Shown: in pieces, positions 36,659 through 45,065 of the stretch
Numbering within the stretch: position 1 is the stretch's first letter
Layout of the letters: every line of letters begins with the position of its first letter
NCBI RefSeq assembly: GCF_032926325.1
Contig: NZ_CP136709.1
Coordinates: 2,264,501-2,328,500, forward strand
Reading direction: 5' to 3'
From: Aestuariibaculum lutulentum
GTDB lineage: Bacteria > Bacteroidota > Bacteroidia > Flavobacteriales > Flavobacteriaceae
Length of the DNA: 64,000 bases
Program-made: the position numbers and the translations under genes
The notes under the pieces: model-generated
What the model saw: only the letters and a program-made list of their open reading frames with translations
Told to the model about the DNA's origin: nothing
Database searches by the model: none

Positions 36659-37885
36659 ATGAGTTTAAAAAATAAATTACATGTTTTAAAAGAAAAGTAT
36701 AAAAGCACGAAGTTTGCTCCTGCATTCAACGCGCTTCATACCTTCTTATACTTGCCAAACGAGACCACTCACGGTGGAACTCATGTTAAGGCTGCAGATG
36801 ATTTAAAGCGTACCATGAATACGGTTATCATGGCTATGATTCCGTGTTTAATTTTCGGAATGTTTAACGCAGGGTATCAACACAATTTAGCTGTTGGTTC
36901 TATCGATGCAGTTTCAGGTGGTTTCTTTAGTTCAGAATTCTGGACTTTAGCAAACTTCATGATTGGTTTCTGGAAAATACTTCCGTTAGTAATCGTATCT
37001 TACGGTGTTGGTTTAGGAATTGAGTTCTTATTCGCAATCATTAAAAAACACGAGGTTGAAGAAGGATACTTAGTAACTGGTATGTTAGTGCCACTTGTTG
37101 TACCTATCGATATTCCGCTTTGGATGCTTGCAGTAGCAGTAGCTTTCGGTGTTGTAATTGGTAAGGAAGTATTTGGTGGTACAGGAATGAATATTCTTAA
37201 CCCGGCTTTAACCATTCGTGCATTTTTATTCTTTGCATATCCAACCTGGATGTCTGGAGATAAAGTATGGGTAGAAGGTGCTGTTGAAAGAACTAACGAG
37301 ATTGCTGCTGGTGCTAATTTAGATGCTATTTCTGGTGAAACCATTTTAGGAAGCTTAGCGCAAGGAAAGGAATTTGCTTATTCAGTTTCAGATATGTTCT
37401 TAGGATTTATTCCTGGATCTGTTGGTGAAACGTCTACAGTATTAATCCTTTTAGGTGGTTTATTCTTAATCTTCACTAAAATTGGAAGCTGGAGAATTAT
37501 GTTATCTTCTGTAGTAGGAGCTATTGTAATGGGATTAATCTTCAATCAGGTTGTTGATGCTGGTATTATTTCTGAAGCAAGTAAGTTCTATGGCTTAATG
37601 AGCACCCCATTCTGGCACCACTTATTAATTGGAGGTTTTGCTTTTGGTACGGTGTTTATGGCTACAGATCCTGTAACAGCTTCACAAACCAATAAAGGAA
37701 AATGGATTTACGGATTCTTAATAGGATTTATCTCTATCTTAATTCGTGTATTTAACCCGGCATATCCAGAGGGTGTAATGTTAGCGATTCTTTTAATGAA
37801 CGTATTTGCACCAACTATCGATCATTACGTAGTTCAAGGTAATGTGAAGAAAAGAATGAAACGTTTAAAAGCTAAAGTTGCATAA
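36659..37885 (+). CDS. nqrB: Na+-translocating NADH:quinone reductase subunit B
   Basis: This 408-residue membrane subunit has about ten TM helices and carries an FMN covalently bound to Thr and riboflavin. The flavinylation site is at residues 223-228, DAISGETILG. It is SGET where the common motif is SGAT; T228 is the predicted FMN-Thr. ApbE, encoded at 45.1 kb, does this transfer. Two bases separate it from nqrC. Confidence 0.97.
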   Translation: MSLKNKLHVLKEKYKSTKFAPAFNALHTFLYLPNETTHGGTHVKAADDLKRTMNTVIMAMIPCLIFGMFNAGYQHNLAVGSIDAVSGGFFSSEFWTLANFMIGFWKILPLVIVSYGVGLGIEFLFAIIKKHEVEEGYLVTGMLVPLVVPIDIPLWMLAVAVAFGVVIGKEVFGGTGMNILNPALTIRAFLFFAYPTWMSGDKVWVEGAVERTNEIAAGANLDAISGETILGSLAQGKEFAYSVSDMFLGFIPGSVGETSTVLILLGGLFLIFTKIGSWRIMLSSVVGAIVMGLIFNQVVDAGIISEASKFYGLMSTPFWHHLLIGGFAFGTVFMATDPVTASQTNKGKWIYGFLIGFISILIRVFNPAYPEGVMLAILLMNVFAPTIDHYVVQGNVKKRMKRLKAKVA

Positions 37886-37887
37886 CG

Positions 37888-38640
37888 ATGGAAAATAGAA
37901 CAGACAAAAATTCATATACTATTCTATTTGCGATAGCAATGGTAGTAATTGTAGGAGCCTTATTAGCATTTACGGCTTCTTCATTAAGTCCGAAGATTTC
38001 AGAAAATATGCGTATAGAAAAACAACAAAATATTCTATATGCCATGGGAGTAAATAATAACGATGCTGGTAGTGCTGTGTTTGTAGATACCAAAGACGCA
38101 TCAGAATTATTTGCTAAATATATCACTAAGCAAGAGGTTATCACAAATGGAAGCGTTTCTGAAGATAACCAAGCTTATTTAATCGATCTTAAAAAAGATA
38201 AAGCTGCTGCTGGTGGAGATGCTGCAAAGCGCAACTTACCTTTATTTATTGGAGAGAAAGACGGAAAGACATTTTACATTGTGCCAATCTACGGAAAGGG
38301 ACTTTGGGATGCTATCTGGGGATATGTTTCAATGGATGAGAACATGGTTATTCAAGGCGCATACTTCGATCATAAAGGTGAAACACCAGGATTAGGAGCG
38401 AACATTAAAGAGCGTTTCTTTATGGACGATTTTATTGGAGAACATTTGTTAGATGCTAACGGAAACTTTAAAGGAGTGGAGGTAGCTAAAGGAAATGCCG
38501 ATCCAACAAACGAAGATAAAACAGATAATGAGGTTGATGCTATTGCAGGAGCTACTATTACAGGTAATGGTGTTGCAGCAATGATTAAAAGCGATTTAAA
38601 GCTTTACAAACCTTATTTTGATAATTTAAAAAATAATTAA
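37888..38640 (+). CDS. nqrC: Na+-translocating NADH:quinone reductase subunit C
   Basis: This 250-residue subunit has an N-terminal TM helix (FAIAMVVIVGALLAFTASSL) and a periplasmic FMN-binding domain. The covalent FMN motif is DAIAGATITGNGVAAM with T223 as acceptor, the canonical GAT. GLGANIKERFF is a family block. ApbE flavinylates it after export. The starts of nqrD and nqrC are 2-5 bp from adjacent stops. Confidence 0.97.
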   Translation: MENRTDKNSYTILFAIAMVVIVGALLAFTASSLSPKISENMRIEKQQNILYAMGVNNNDAGSAVFVDTKDASELFAKYITKQEVITNGSVSEDNQAYLIDLKKDKAAAGGDAAKRNLPLFIGEKDGKTFYIVPIYGKGLWDAIWGYVSMDENMVIQGAYFDHKGETPGLGANIKERFFMDDFIGEHLLDANGNFKGVEVAKGNADPTNEDKTDNEVDAIAGATITGNGVAAMIKSDLKLYKPYFDNLKNN

Positions 38641-38644
38641 TCGT

Positions 38645-39289
38645 ATGGGACTTTTATCAAAGAAAGACGCAAAGTTAATTACAGATCCGTTAGCAGATAA
38701 TAACCCAATTACTATTCAGGTATTAGGTATTTGTTCTGCCTTAGCGATTACAGCGCAGTTAAAAGCATCTATTGTAATGGCTGTATCTGTATTATTTGTA
38801 TTAGGTATAGGTAACGTGGTTATCTCTTTATTGAGAAACATTATTCCTTCAAAAATTAGAATTATAGTTCAGTTAGTTGTTGTTGCAGCTTTAGTAATTA
38901 TAGTAGACCAGGTATTAAAAGCATTCTCATACGAGTTAAGTAAAACCTTATCGGTATTCGTTGGGTTAATAATTACCAACTGTATCATTATGGGACGTTT
39001 CGAGGCTTTCGCTTTGGGTAATGGGCCATGGAAATCGTTTTTAGATGGTATTGGTAATGCTTTAGGTTATGGTGTTATTCTTATTATCGTTGGTTTCTTC
39101 AGAGAATTATTAGGTTCTGGTACATTATTAGGATTTAAAGTTTTGGGAGATCCAATCGAAAAAACAGGATTATATGCCATAGGATATGAAAATAATGGTT
39201 TCATGTTATTATCGCCAATGGCGTTAATCGTGGTAGGTATCATTATTTGGGTACAACGTTCTAGAAACAAAGCATTAATCGAAGACTAG
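38645..39289 (+). CDS. nqrD: Na+-translocating NADH:quinone reductase subunit D
   Basis: This 214-residue membrane subunit has six TM helices and pairs with NqrE. The two carry Cys residues that together hold an iron centre in the membrane (ITNCIIMGRFEAFAL here; VNCAILGGSLF in NqrE). GNALGYGVILIIVGFFRELLGSG is a family block. It lies 4 bp after nqrC. Confidence 0.96.
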   Translation: MGLLSKKDAKLITDPLADNNPITIQVLGICSALAITAQLKASIVMAVSVLFVLGIGNVVISLLRNIIPSKIRIIVQLVVVAALVIIVDQVLKAFSYELSKTLSVFVGLIITNCIIMGRFEAFALGNGPWKSFLDGIGNALGYGVILIIVGFFRELLGSGTLLGFKVLGDPIEKTGLYAIGYENNGFMLLSPMALIVVGIIIWVQRSRNKALIED

Positions 39290-39302
39290 TCTCTAATTTA
39301 GG

Positions 39303-39319
39303 ATTCTGTTTTTCAGAAT
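39303..39319 (+). other. hairpin between nqrD and nqrE
   Basis: ATTCTG/CAGAAT with a 5-T loop lies in the 46-bp gap between nqrD and nqrE, the second largest spacer in the operon. It has no T run after it, so it is unlikely to terminate; it may protect the message or separate translation. Confidence 0.4.
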
Positions 39320-39335
39320 TCATAATTGAAAACAT

Positions 39336-40076
39336 ATGGAACATTTAGAATTATTTTTAAAATCAATATTTATAGATAACATGGTATTTGCTACGTTCTT
39401 AGGAATGTGTTCTTACCTTGCAGTATCTAAAAAAGTTTCAACAGCTGTTGGTTTAGGGGCTGCCGTTATTTTCGTAATGCTTATAACAGTACCTTTAAAC
39501 TGGTTGTTAGATCAGTATATTTTACAACCAGGTGCTTTAAAATGGTTAGGTGAAGAGTATGCAGCTTACGATTTAAGTTTCTTATCATTCATCTTATTCA
39601 TCGCTACTATTGCAACCATGGTACAGTTAGTAGAAATCGTGGTAGAGAAGTTCTCTCCATCATTATATAACTCACTTGGTATTTTCTTACCACTTATCGC
39701 AGTAAACTGTGCAATTTTAGGAGGTTCATTATTCATGCAATCTCGTGAAATCCCAACTTTAGGTTTAGCAACAGTATACGGTGTAGGTTCAGGTATTGGA
39801 TGGTTTTTAGCAATCTTAGCAATTGCAGCTATACGTGAGAAAATCAGATATTCAAACGTGCCGCCTGCATTACGTGGTTTAGGTATTACCTTTATCATTA
39901 CCGGGTTAATGGCGATTGGATTCATGAGTTTTGGTGGTATGTTAACTGGTGGTGATGATGAGGCTAAGAAAGAAGAGAAAACAGCTTCTGTTCAAGAGGA
40001 AACATCAAACGATCAGGTTGCTATAAATGCAGCTGAAACAGAAAAAGAAGAGTTAGCTAACAATACAAATAATTAA
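39336..40076 (+). CDS. nqrE: Na+-translocating NADH:quinone reductase subunit E with acidic C-terminal tail
   Basis: This 246-residue six-TM subunit, paralogous to NqrD, carries conserved Cys in SYLAVSKKVST-adjacent and VNCAILGGSLFMQ segments for the intramembrane iron centre. The core matches NqrE up to about residue 205 (GFMSFGGML). About 40 extra residues follow, rich in Glu, Asp, Asn and Thr (DDEAKKEEKTASVQEETSND...). Usual NqrE is about 200 residues. nqrF starts 1 bp later. Confidence 0.95.
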   Translation: MEHLELFLKSIFIDNMVFATFLGMCSYLAVSKKVSTAVGLGAAVIFVMLITVPLNWLLDQYILQPGALKWLGEEYAAYDLSFLSFILFIATIATMVQLVEIVVEKFSPSLYNSLGIFLPLIAVNCAILGGSLFMQSREIPTLGLATVYGVGSGIGWFLAILAIAAIREKIRYSNVPPALRGLGITFIITGLMAIGFMSFGGMLTGGDDEAKKEEKTASVQEETSNDQVAINAAETEKEELANNTNN

Positions 40077-40077
40077 G

Positions 40078-41388
40078 ATGATTTTATTAGCAGCAGGTAC
40101 AACAGGAACAATAGTAGCAACGGTAGTAGCGTTCTTAATTATTACGCTTTTACTGGTTACCTTGCTATTAGTAGTAAAACAAAAGTTATCGCCTTCAGGG
40201 CCGGTAAAGATTACTATTAACGGTGAAAAGGAAATCGAAGTTGCCTCAGGAGGTAGTTTATTATCTACTTTAGGAAATCAAAAAATATTTTTACCATCAG
40301 CTTGTGGTGGAGGAGGAACGTGTATTCAGTGTGAGTGTCACGTAAATTCAGGTGGAGGAGAAGCACTTCCAACAGAAACACCTCACTTTACACGTAAAGA
40401 GTTACAACACGGAGCGCGTTTAGCTTGTCAGGTTAAGGTAAAACAAGATATGGATATCACAATTCCTGAAGAGGTATTTGGTATCAAAAAATGGGAAGCA
40501 GAAGTTGTACGTAACTACAACGTGGCATCCTTCATTAAAGAATTCGTAGTACGTATCCCTGAAGATATGAACTATAAGGCAGGAGGGTATATTCAAATTG
40601 AAATCCCTAAGTGTGAAATTAAATATTCAGATATCGATATTACAGCACACCCTGAAGAACACGAAACTCCGGATAAGTTCCAGGCAGAGTGGGATAAATT
40701 CGGATTATGGCCGTTAGTAATGAAAAATGACGATACGGTTGAAAGAGCTTACTCTATGGCTTCTTACCCAGCTGAAGGACGTGATATCATGCTTAACGTA
40801 CGTATTGCAACTCCGCCATGGGATAGAAATAAAAATGGTTGGATGGATGTAAACCCAGGGGTAGCTTCATCTTATATTTTCTCAAGAAAACCAGGAGATA
40901 AAGTAACAATTTCTGGTCCTTACGGTGAGTTCTTTATTAACGAGTCTGAAGCCGAAATGCTTTATGTTGGTGGTGGAGCTGGTATGGCGCCAATGCGTTC
41001 ACACTTATACCACTTATTCAAAACATTAAAAACCGGTCGTAAAGTGACTTATTGGTATGGTGGACGTTCTAAGCGTGAGTTATTCTACTTAGATCACTTC
41101 TATCAATTGGAGAAAGAATTCCCTAACTTCCGTTTCTTCTTAGCACTTTCTGAGCCGTTACCAGAAGATAACTGGAAAGTTAAAGCAGATATTGACTCTG
41201 AAGGTGATGGTTTCGTAGGATTCATTCACAATTGTGTTATTGATAACTATTTAAGTAAACACGATGCTCCAGAAGATATTGAATTATATTTCTGTGGACC
41301 ACCGTTAATGAATAAGGCGGTACAAAAAATGGGAGAAGATTTTGGTCTTCCAGATGAAAACATCAGATTTGATGACTTCGGAGGATAG
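40078..41388 (+). CDS. nqrF: Na+-translocating NADH:quinone reductase subunit F
   Basis: This 436-residue NADH-oxidising subunit has an N-terminal TM helix and then a 2Fe-2S ferredoxin domain (CGGGGTCIQCEC...ACQV: C-x5-C-x2-C-x~30-C). An FAD domain (RAYSMASYP) and an NADH-binding domain (YVGGGAGMAPMRSHL) follow. It takes hydride from NADH and sends electrons via FAD and the 2Fe-2S cluster to the membrane subunits. It ends the nqr operon at a strong terminator. Confidence 0.97.
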   Translation: MILLAAGTTGTIVATVVAFLIITLLLVTLLLVVKQKLSPSGPVKITINGEKEIEVASGGSLLSTLGNQKIFLPSACGGGGTCIQCECHVNSGGGEALPTETPHFTRKELQHGARLACQVKVKQDMDITIPEEVFGIKKWEAEVVRNYNVASFIKEFVVRIPEDMNYKAGGYIQIEIPKCEIKYSDIDITAHPEEHETPDKFQAEWDKFGLWPLVMKNDDTVERAYSMASYPAEGRDIMLNVRIATPPWDRNKNGWMDVNPGVASSYIFSRKPGDKVTISGPYGEFFINESEAEMLYVGGGAGMAPMRSHLYHLFKTLKTGRKVTYWYGGRSKRELFYLDHFYQLEKEFPNFRFFLALSEPLPEDNWKVKADIDSEGDGFVGFIHNCVIDNYLSKHDAPEDIELYFCGPPLMNKAVQKMGEDFGLPDENIRFDDFGG

Positions 41389-41405
41389 TCCAAAACTTAT
41401 GATAT

Positions 41406-41439
41406 AAAAAAAGCCAACTCAAACGAGTTGGCTTTTTTT
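41406..41439. terminator. bidirectional terminator after nqrF
   Basis: The perfect stem AAAAAAGCCAACTC/GAGTTGGCTTTTTT with a 4-nt loop lies between convergent nqrF and the cytochrome c gene. Confidence 0.9.
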
Positions 41440-41455
41440 ATACGCTATATTTTTA

Positions 41456-42046
41456 TTAATTAATCTTAGGAGGAATGTTGCTTGGTACTAAGTTGTCAAT
41501 AGGTTTAATCGTTTTTAAATAGGCGAAAATAGCCTTTAAATCGTCATCAGGTAAATTTTTATACGATTGCCACGGCATTGGTGGTAATAGTGGTCTGCTG
41601 CCTTCCATACCTTTATAAAGACCTTTTTTAATAGCGGTTAAAAACTGTTTTTCACTCCACGAGCCAATACCAGTTGCGTCTGGTGTTAAATTGGCCCCGA
41701 AAGAAGTTCCCCATGGACCTGTCGCAGCAGTTAATCCCATATTAAATAGTAAATAGGATTTAGCTGTTTCTTCATCGTAAGGCGGTAAGATTTCATCTGC
41801 CGGATGTCCGGAAAGTAAACGATCAAAATCAAGTTCCATACCTTTTTCAGTAAACTTTTTTGGTGTATGACAATCATGGCAACCAATGGCATTGACTAAA
41901 TGTTCGCCACGTTTTATAGGATCTATGGCGACTTCTTTTACTTCAACAGGTTCATAATCTTCGGTAGTTTCTTTTTTTTCTTTAGATATACATGCCATAA
42001 GTGAGGCACAGCACAAGCTAGTTAAAATAAATGATTTTGTTTTCAT
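41456..42046 (-). CDS. mono-haem cytochrome c lipoprotein
   Basis: This 196-residue protein has a lipobox SLMAC (Cys19) and one haem site, CHDCH (about 56-60). The distal Met ligand is likely in the region LLPPMPWQSYKNL. The C-terminal half (DDLKAIFAYLKTIKPI) is the usual last helix of class I cytochromes c. It is anchored to the periplasmic face and may carry electrons for a nearby redox pathway. Its partner is not evident. Confidence 0.85.
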   Translation of the reverse strand: MKTKSFILTSLCCASLMACISKEKKETTEDYEPVEVKEVAIDPIKRGEHLVNAIGCHDCHTPKKFTEKGMELDFDRLLSGHPADEILPPYDEETAKSYLLFNMGLTAATGPWGTSFGANLTPDATGIGSWSEKQFLTAIKKGLYKGMEGSRPLLPPMPWQSYKNLPDDDLKAIFAYLKTIKPIDNLVPSNIPPKIN

Positions 42047-42160
42047 ATAATGTTGGTTAGAGGTTAATTAAGTGAAAACTAAAAGTAAGAAAATATTTCT
42101 AAATGACTGATTTAAATCTTTTTAGGGTAATAATATTAGGTAAGTGTTTAAAAATAGATG

Positions 42161-42553
42161 CTATTTGGTATCTGTGATGTTTATTTCAACGTTATAATTA
42201 TTTTGTTCAGAAGAAGTGGTATTTACCGGATAAGGTAAAACATCAAGTAATGTAAATTTAAAACCTTTTAAAATGGAATCTGTTTGAAAACCTCTGAATG
42301 TGTTTAAAGTAAAACTAGTATTTTCGTTTGGCGATTTTAATGAAAAGTAAACTTTAGCATTACCTTCCCATATGCAAACTACATCTTCCGGGCAACGCGA
42401 GTCTGAAATAGAATCAACACAAAGTTCGTAGTTTGAGTCAATAAGATTGTAACAGCGGTTATTTTTTAACTTGTAATTGCCATAGGATAAGATGTCATTT
42501 GAAGAACAAGAAATAATTATTAAGGACAAAAATAAGGAACAACAAACTTTCAT
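42161..42553 (-). CDS. small lipoprotein with conserved Cys motif
   Basis: This 130-residue lipoprotein has a lipobox IIISC. The block DSRCPEDVVCIWEGNAKVYFSLK, with Cys pairs, recurs in small Bacteroidota lipoproteins and may be a disulfide-bonded beta structure. I start at the second Met (MKVCCSLF), which gives an ordinary signal; the first Met adds two residues. Function unknown. Confidence 0.6.
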   Translation of the reverse strand: MKVCCSLFLSLIIISCSSNDILSYGNYKLKNNRCYNLIDSNYELCVDSISDSRCPEDVVCIWEGNAKVYFSLKSPNENTSFTLNTFRGFQTDSILKGFKFTLLDVLPYPVNTTSSEQNNYNVEINITDTK

Positions 42554-42612
42554 GAACATTGGTTTTGGTATAAGATGCCCAGTTAATTAATTGGTTGCGC
42601 TTAGGAAAAGAT

Positions 42613-43068
42613 TTATTTTAAAACCAACGACTTTTTTGAGATTCTCAAATTATCAAAAAGTTTGGTGTAGTCCATCACATTCGGGCTTTTATCTAACTCG
42701 CATAGTAGTTCAATAACCGCTTGCAGTCCTTTGAATAGATTGTCTTTGTTTGTTGGGTTTTCAGGCTTGTTATTTTTGAAATGCAATGGTAATTGATATC
42801 CACAGGCTTTTAAAAAAGTGACTTCAATAAGAAGTAATTCTGAAGGGGTATAACCGTTAAACCGTTTTCCGAAGGTCTCATTAACGTGACCAATATAATT
42901 GAGTTTCGTTGAGCCGTGATCATCAGAGAAGTGTTTCCAGGCATCTGAATGATCTAAAATGTTACCCACAGCACATTGTTTACAACACTCCGGATGAAGG
43001 CAATCATCGTGAAATGCCGTGTATAATTTTTTTATGGCAATATCTAAACGGTTATTAGCTGTTTTCAT
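42613..43068 (-). CDS. Cys-rich conserved cytoplasmic protein
   Basis: This 151-residue protein has no signal peptide. Near its N-terminus lies a Cys cluster (DCLHPECCKQCAVGNILD), suggesting a metal or cluster site. It continues with GYTPSELLLIEVTFLKACGYQLP. In my memory of flavobacterial annotations such proteins are often wrongly named NqrF, but it has no ferredoxin or FAD motifs. I use the MKTANNRLDI start because the longer frame adds 16 ill-matching residues. It follows the DASS transporter by about 60 bp (same strand), with a possible shared transcript. Confidence 0.55.
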   Translation of the reverse strand: MKTANNRLDIAIKKLYTAFHDDCLHPECCKQCAVGNILDHSDAWKHFSDDHGSTKLNYIGHVNETFGKRFNGYTPSELLLIEVTFLKACGYQLPLHFKNNKPENPTNKDNLFKGLQAVIELLCELDKSPNVMDYTKLFDNLRISKKSLVLK

Positions 43069-43126
43069 AATACAGATGCTTTTCCCTAATTTATTAAAAA
43101 TCAGATCTCTTTCCAAAACGAGTGTG

Positions 43127-44566
43127 TTAAAATACTAAAGGCAATCCTATTTTGAATAGCAGAATGAGTAGTACTACCGATATAAGATTTAAAATGAACC
43201 CTACTTTAGCCATTTCACTCACCTTAATATAGCCGCTGGCAAATACAATGGCATTAGGCGGTGTCGCCATGGGGAGCATAAAAGCACAGCTACTGGCCAT
43301 GGTTACTGGAATTAGTAAATATAATATCGGTACATCTAAACCTAAAGCAATACCTGCAACAACAGGAGCAAGAACGGCTGTTAACGCCACATTGCTCATT
43401 AACTCCGTCATGAATAACATAAGAATAATAAGTAATGAAGCCATGACTAAAATACTAATGTTACTTGTGGCAATGGTATTTGCTACCACATCAACAATAC
43501 CAGTTGCCGACATGCCTTTGGCTAAAGCTAAGCCTCCACCAAATAACATGAGAATACCCCAGGCTAATTTTTGAGTATCTATCCATTCTAAAATGAATTC
43601 GCCACGTTTTAAGTTGTGAGGAATTGTAAACAGGAGTAATGCTCCAAACATACTTATCATGGTATCCGATAGTTCTAAACCTGGAATTAGGTTGTTAATA
43701 ACTGTTCTGAAAATCCATAAAAAGACCGTAATACCAAAAATGACAAGTACCTGTTTTTCTTTGGGAGTAGTTTCTCCAAGTTTTTTTAGTTCATTATCGA
43801 TAAAATCTTTTTCGGTATTAAATATTAATCCATTACAGGGGAAAAAGCATTTTACCATAACCAGATAAATGATTCCAATTAAAATAATTGAAAATGGTAA
43901 GCCCACAATCATCCATTTTATAAATGAGATTTCAATATGATATTCATTTTCCAATAAACCAATTAAAACCGAATTGGGAGGTGTGCCAATTACTGTGGCA
44001 ATGCCTCCGGCATTTGCTGAAAACGCAATACCAAGCATGACGTTCAAAGCAAAATTTTTATCCTGTTTTGTAAATCCATCTTCATCATTAATCAGTAATT
44101 TAATCACCGAAAGTGCAATAGGAAGCATAACAACTGTACTGGCGGTGTTACTAATCCACATGCTCATAAATCCTGTGGCAATCATAAATCCCAGAATAAC
44201 ACGATTAGGGGTTGATCCTGTTTTTTTGATAATGGTTAAAGCAATACGTTTATGAAGATTCACCTTTTCTAAAGCCAAAGCCAATACAAAACCACCAAAG
44301 AATAGGAAAATGATTGGACTTCCGTAGTTGGCGCCTACATCGGCAATAGGCATGACTTTAAACAACGGAAATAAAAGTAAAGGGAGTAAGGCCGTAACCG
44401 AAATTGAAACCGCTTCTGTAATCCACCAACAAATCATCCATCCGGCAATCGCAATTACGGTGCTGGCATTGTCTGATATAGATTCAAAAGGGATTAAACG
44501 AAGGCATATAAAAAGAATAGGTCCTAAAAAAAGGCCGACTTTTTTAGATAGAGGATGTGGTGTCAT
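43127..44566 (-). CDS. DASS-family (SLC13) sodium:dicarboxylate/sulfate symporter
   Basis: This 479-residue protein has about 11-12 TM helices. Two Na+/substrate-binding repeats are recognisable: SNTASTVVMLPIALSVIK and SNVALTAVLAPVVAGIALGL, with the SNT and SN(V/A)A motifs. MATPPNAIVFASGYIKVSEMAKVGF is the second-repeat hallmark. It likely imports C4-dicarboxylates (or sulfate) with Na+, using the gradient made by NQR. The Cys-rich gene follows 10 bp or more downstream. Confidence 0.88.
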   Translation of the reverse strand: MTPHPLSKKVGLFLGPILFICLRLIPFESISDNASTVIAIAGWMICWWITEAVSISVTALLPLLLFPLFKVMPIADVGANYGSPIIFLFFGGFVLALALEKVNLHKRIALTIIKKTGSTPNRVILGFMIATGFMSMWISNTASTVVMLPIALSVIKLLINDEDGFTKQDKNFALNVMLGIAFSANAGGIATVIGTPPNSVLIGLLENEYHIEISFIKWMIVGLPFSIILIGIIYLVMVKCFFPCNGLIFNTEKDFIDNELKKLGETTPKEKQVLVIFGITVFLWIFRTVINNLIPGLELSDTMISMFGALLLFTIPHNLKRGEFILEWIDTQKLAWGILMLFGGGLALAKGMSATGIVDVVANTIATSNISILVMASLLIILMLFMTELMSNVALTAVLAPVVAGIALGLDVPILYLLIPVTMASSCAFMLPMATPPNAIVFASGYIKVSEMAKVGFILNLISVVLLILLFKIGLPLVF

Positions 44567-44674
44567 AAATTGATATTAATTACAAAAATGAACCCTCAAT
44601 TTGGTAAGGATTAAATAAGTAAGTGCTTTAAAGTTAAACATTTTTTAATTTTAGGGTAGGCGAATTTTTAATAT

Positions 44675-44682
44675 TATTTTTG
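44675..44682 (+). promoter_or_regulatory. -7 element of the gene before apbE (leaderless)
   Basis: TATTTTTG matches TAnnTTTG and ends 4 nt before the ATG at 44687. The predicted transcript therefore starts at or beside the start codon. Confidence 0.45.
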
Positions 44683-44686
44683 CAAT

Positions 44687-45064
44687 ATGAGTAAACCACT
44701 TACAGAACAGGAACTACATAATCTGGCTATGAATCATGTTGGAAAAGACTTGGAACAACGTGGTTTTGAGTTTGTAGCCGTAAACAGCAAATTAAAAAAG
44801 CATCCGCAATTTGTGTGTATCGACAAAAACAGTCAATACTATTTTGTGATTGTTAGAGCTGTAATTTTACCCGATAACCCTAACAATTACGATGTGGTTT
44901 GGATGGAAACCTTTAAAAAACATGCCAGAGATAAAAATGCAAAAGTGCTATATGCCGGAGTTGGCATAGGTAATGTTGAAGGCGAAAAAATGCCCATTTA
45001 TTTAAACCAGGAATATTTAATGGAGTACAACGGTATTCAGGTTATTGAAACAAATCTTAATTAA
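44687..45064 (+). CDS. conserved small protein linked to apbE
   Basis: This 125-residue soluble protein has a pattern LEQRGFEFVAVNSKLKKHPQFVCIDKNSQYYFVIVRAV that resembles YraN/restriction-endonuclease-like helix-strand layouts. The acidic and Lys catalytic residues of those nucleases are not obvious. It is 1 bp upstream of apbE, so it is co-transcribed with the flavin transferase of NQR. An accessory role in NQR assembly is a guess. It probably has a leaderless message. Confidence 0.6.
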   Translation: MSKPLTEQELHNLAMNHVGKDLEQRGFEFVAVNSKLKKHPQFVCIDKNSQYYFVIVRAVILPDNPNNYDVVWMETFKKHARDKNAKVLYAGVGIGNVEGEKMPIYLNQEYLMEYNGIQVIETNLN

Positions 45065-45065
45065 G

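Noticed and set aside
36000..37000. Selenoprotein or recoding in nqr genes
   Set aside because: All reading frames are intact without stops; no reason to suggest recoding.
39566..39925. Minus-strand frame of 119 codons over nqrE
   Set aside because: It is antisense to a strongly conserved membrane gene and has no recognisable motif.
44687..45064. Calling the gene before apbE a YraN nuclease
   Set aside because: The layout resembles it, but the acidic residues and Lys of the PD-(D/E)xK site are not in place.
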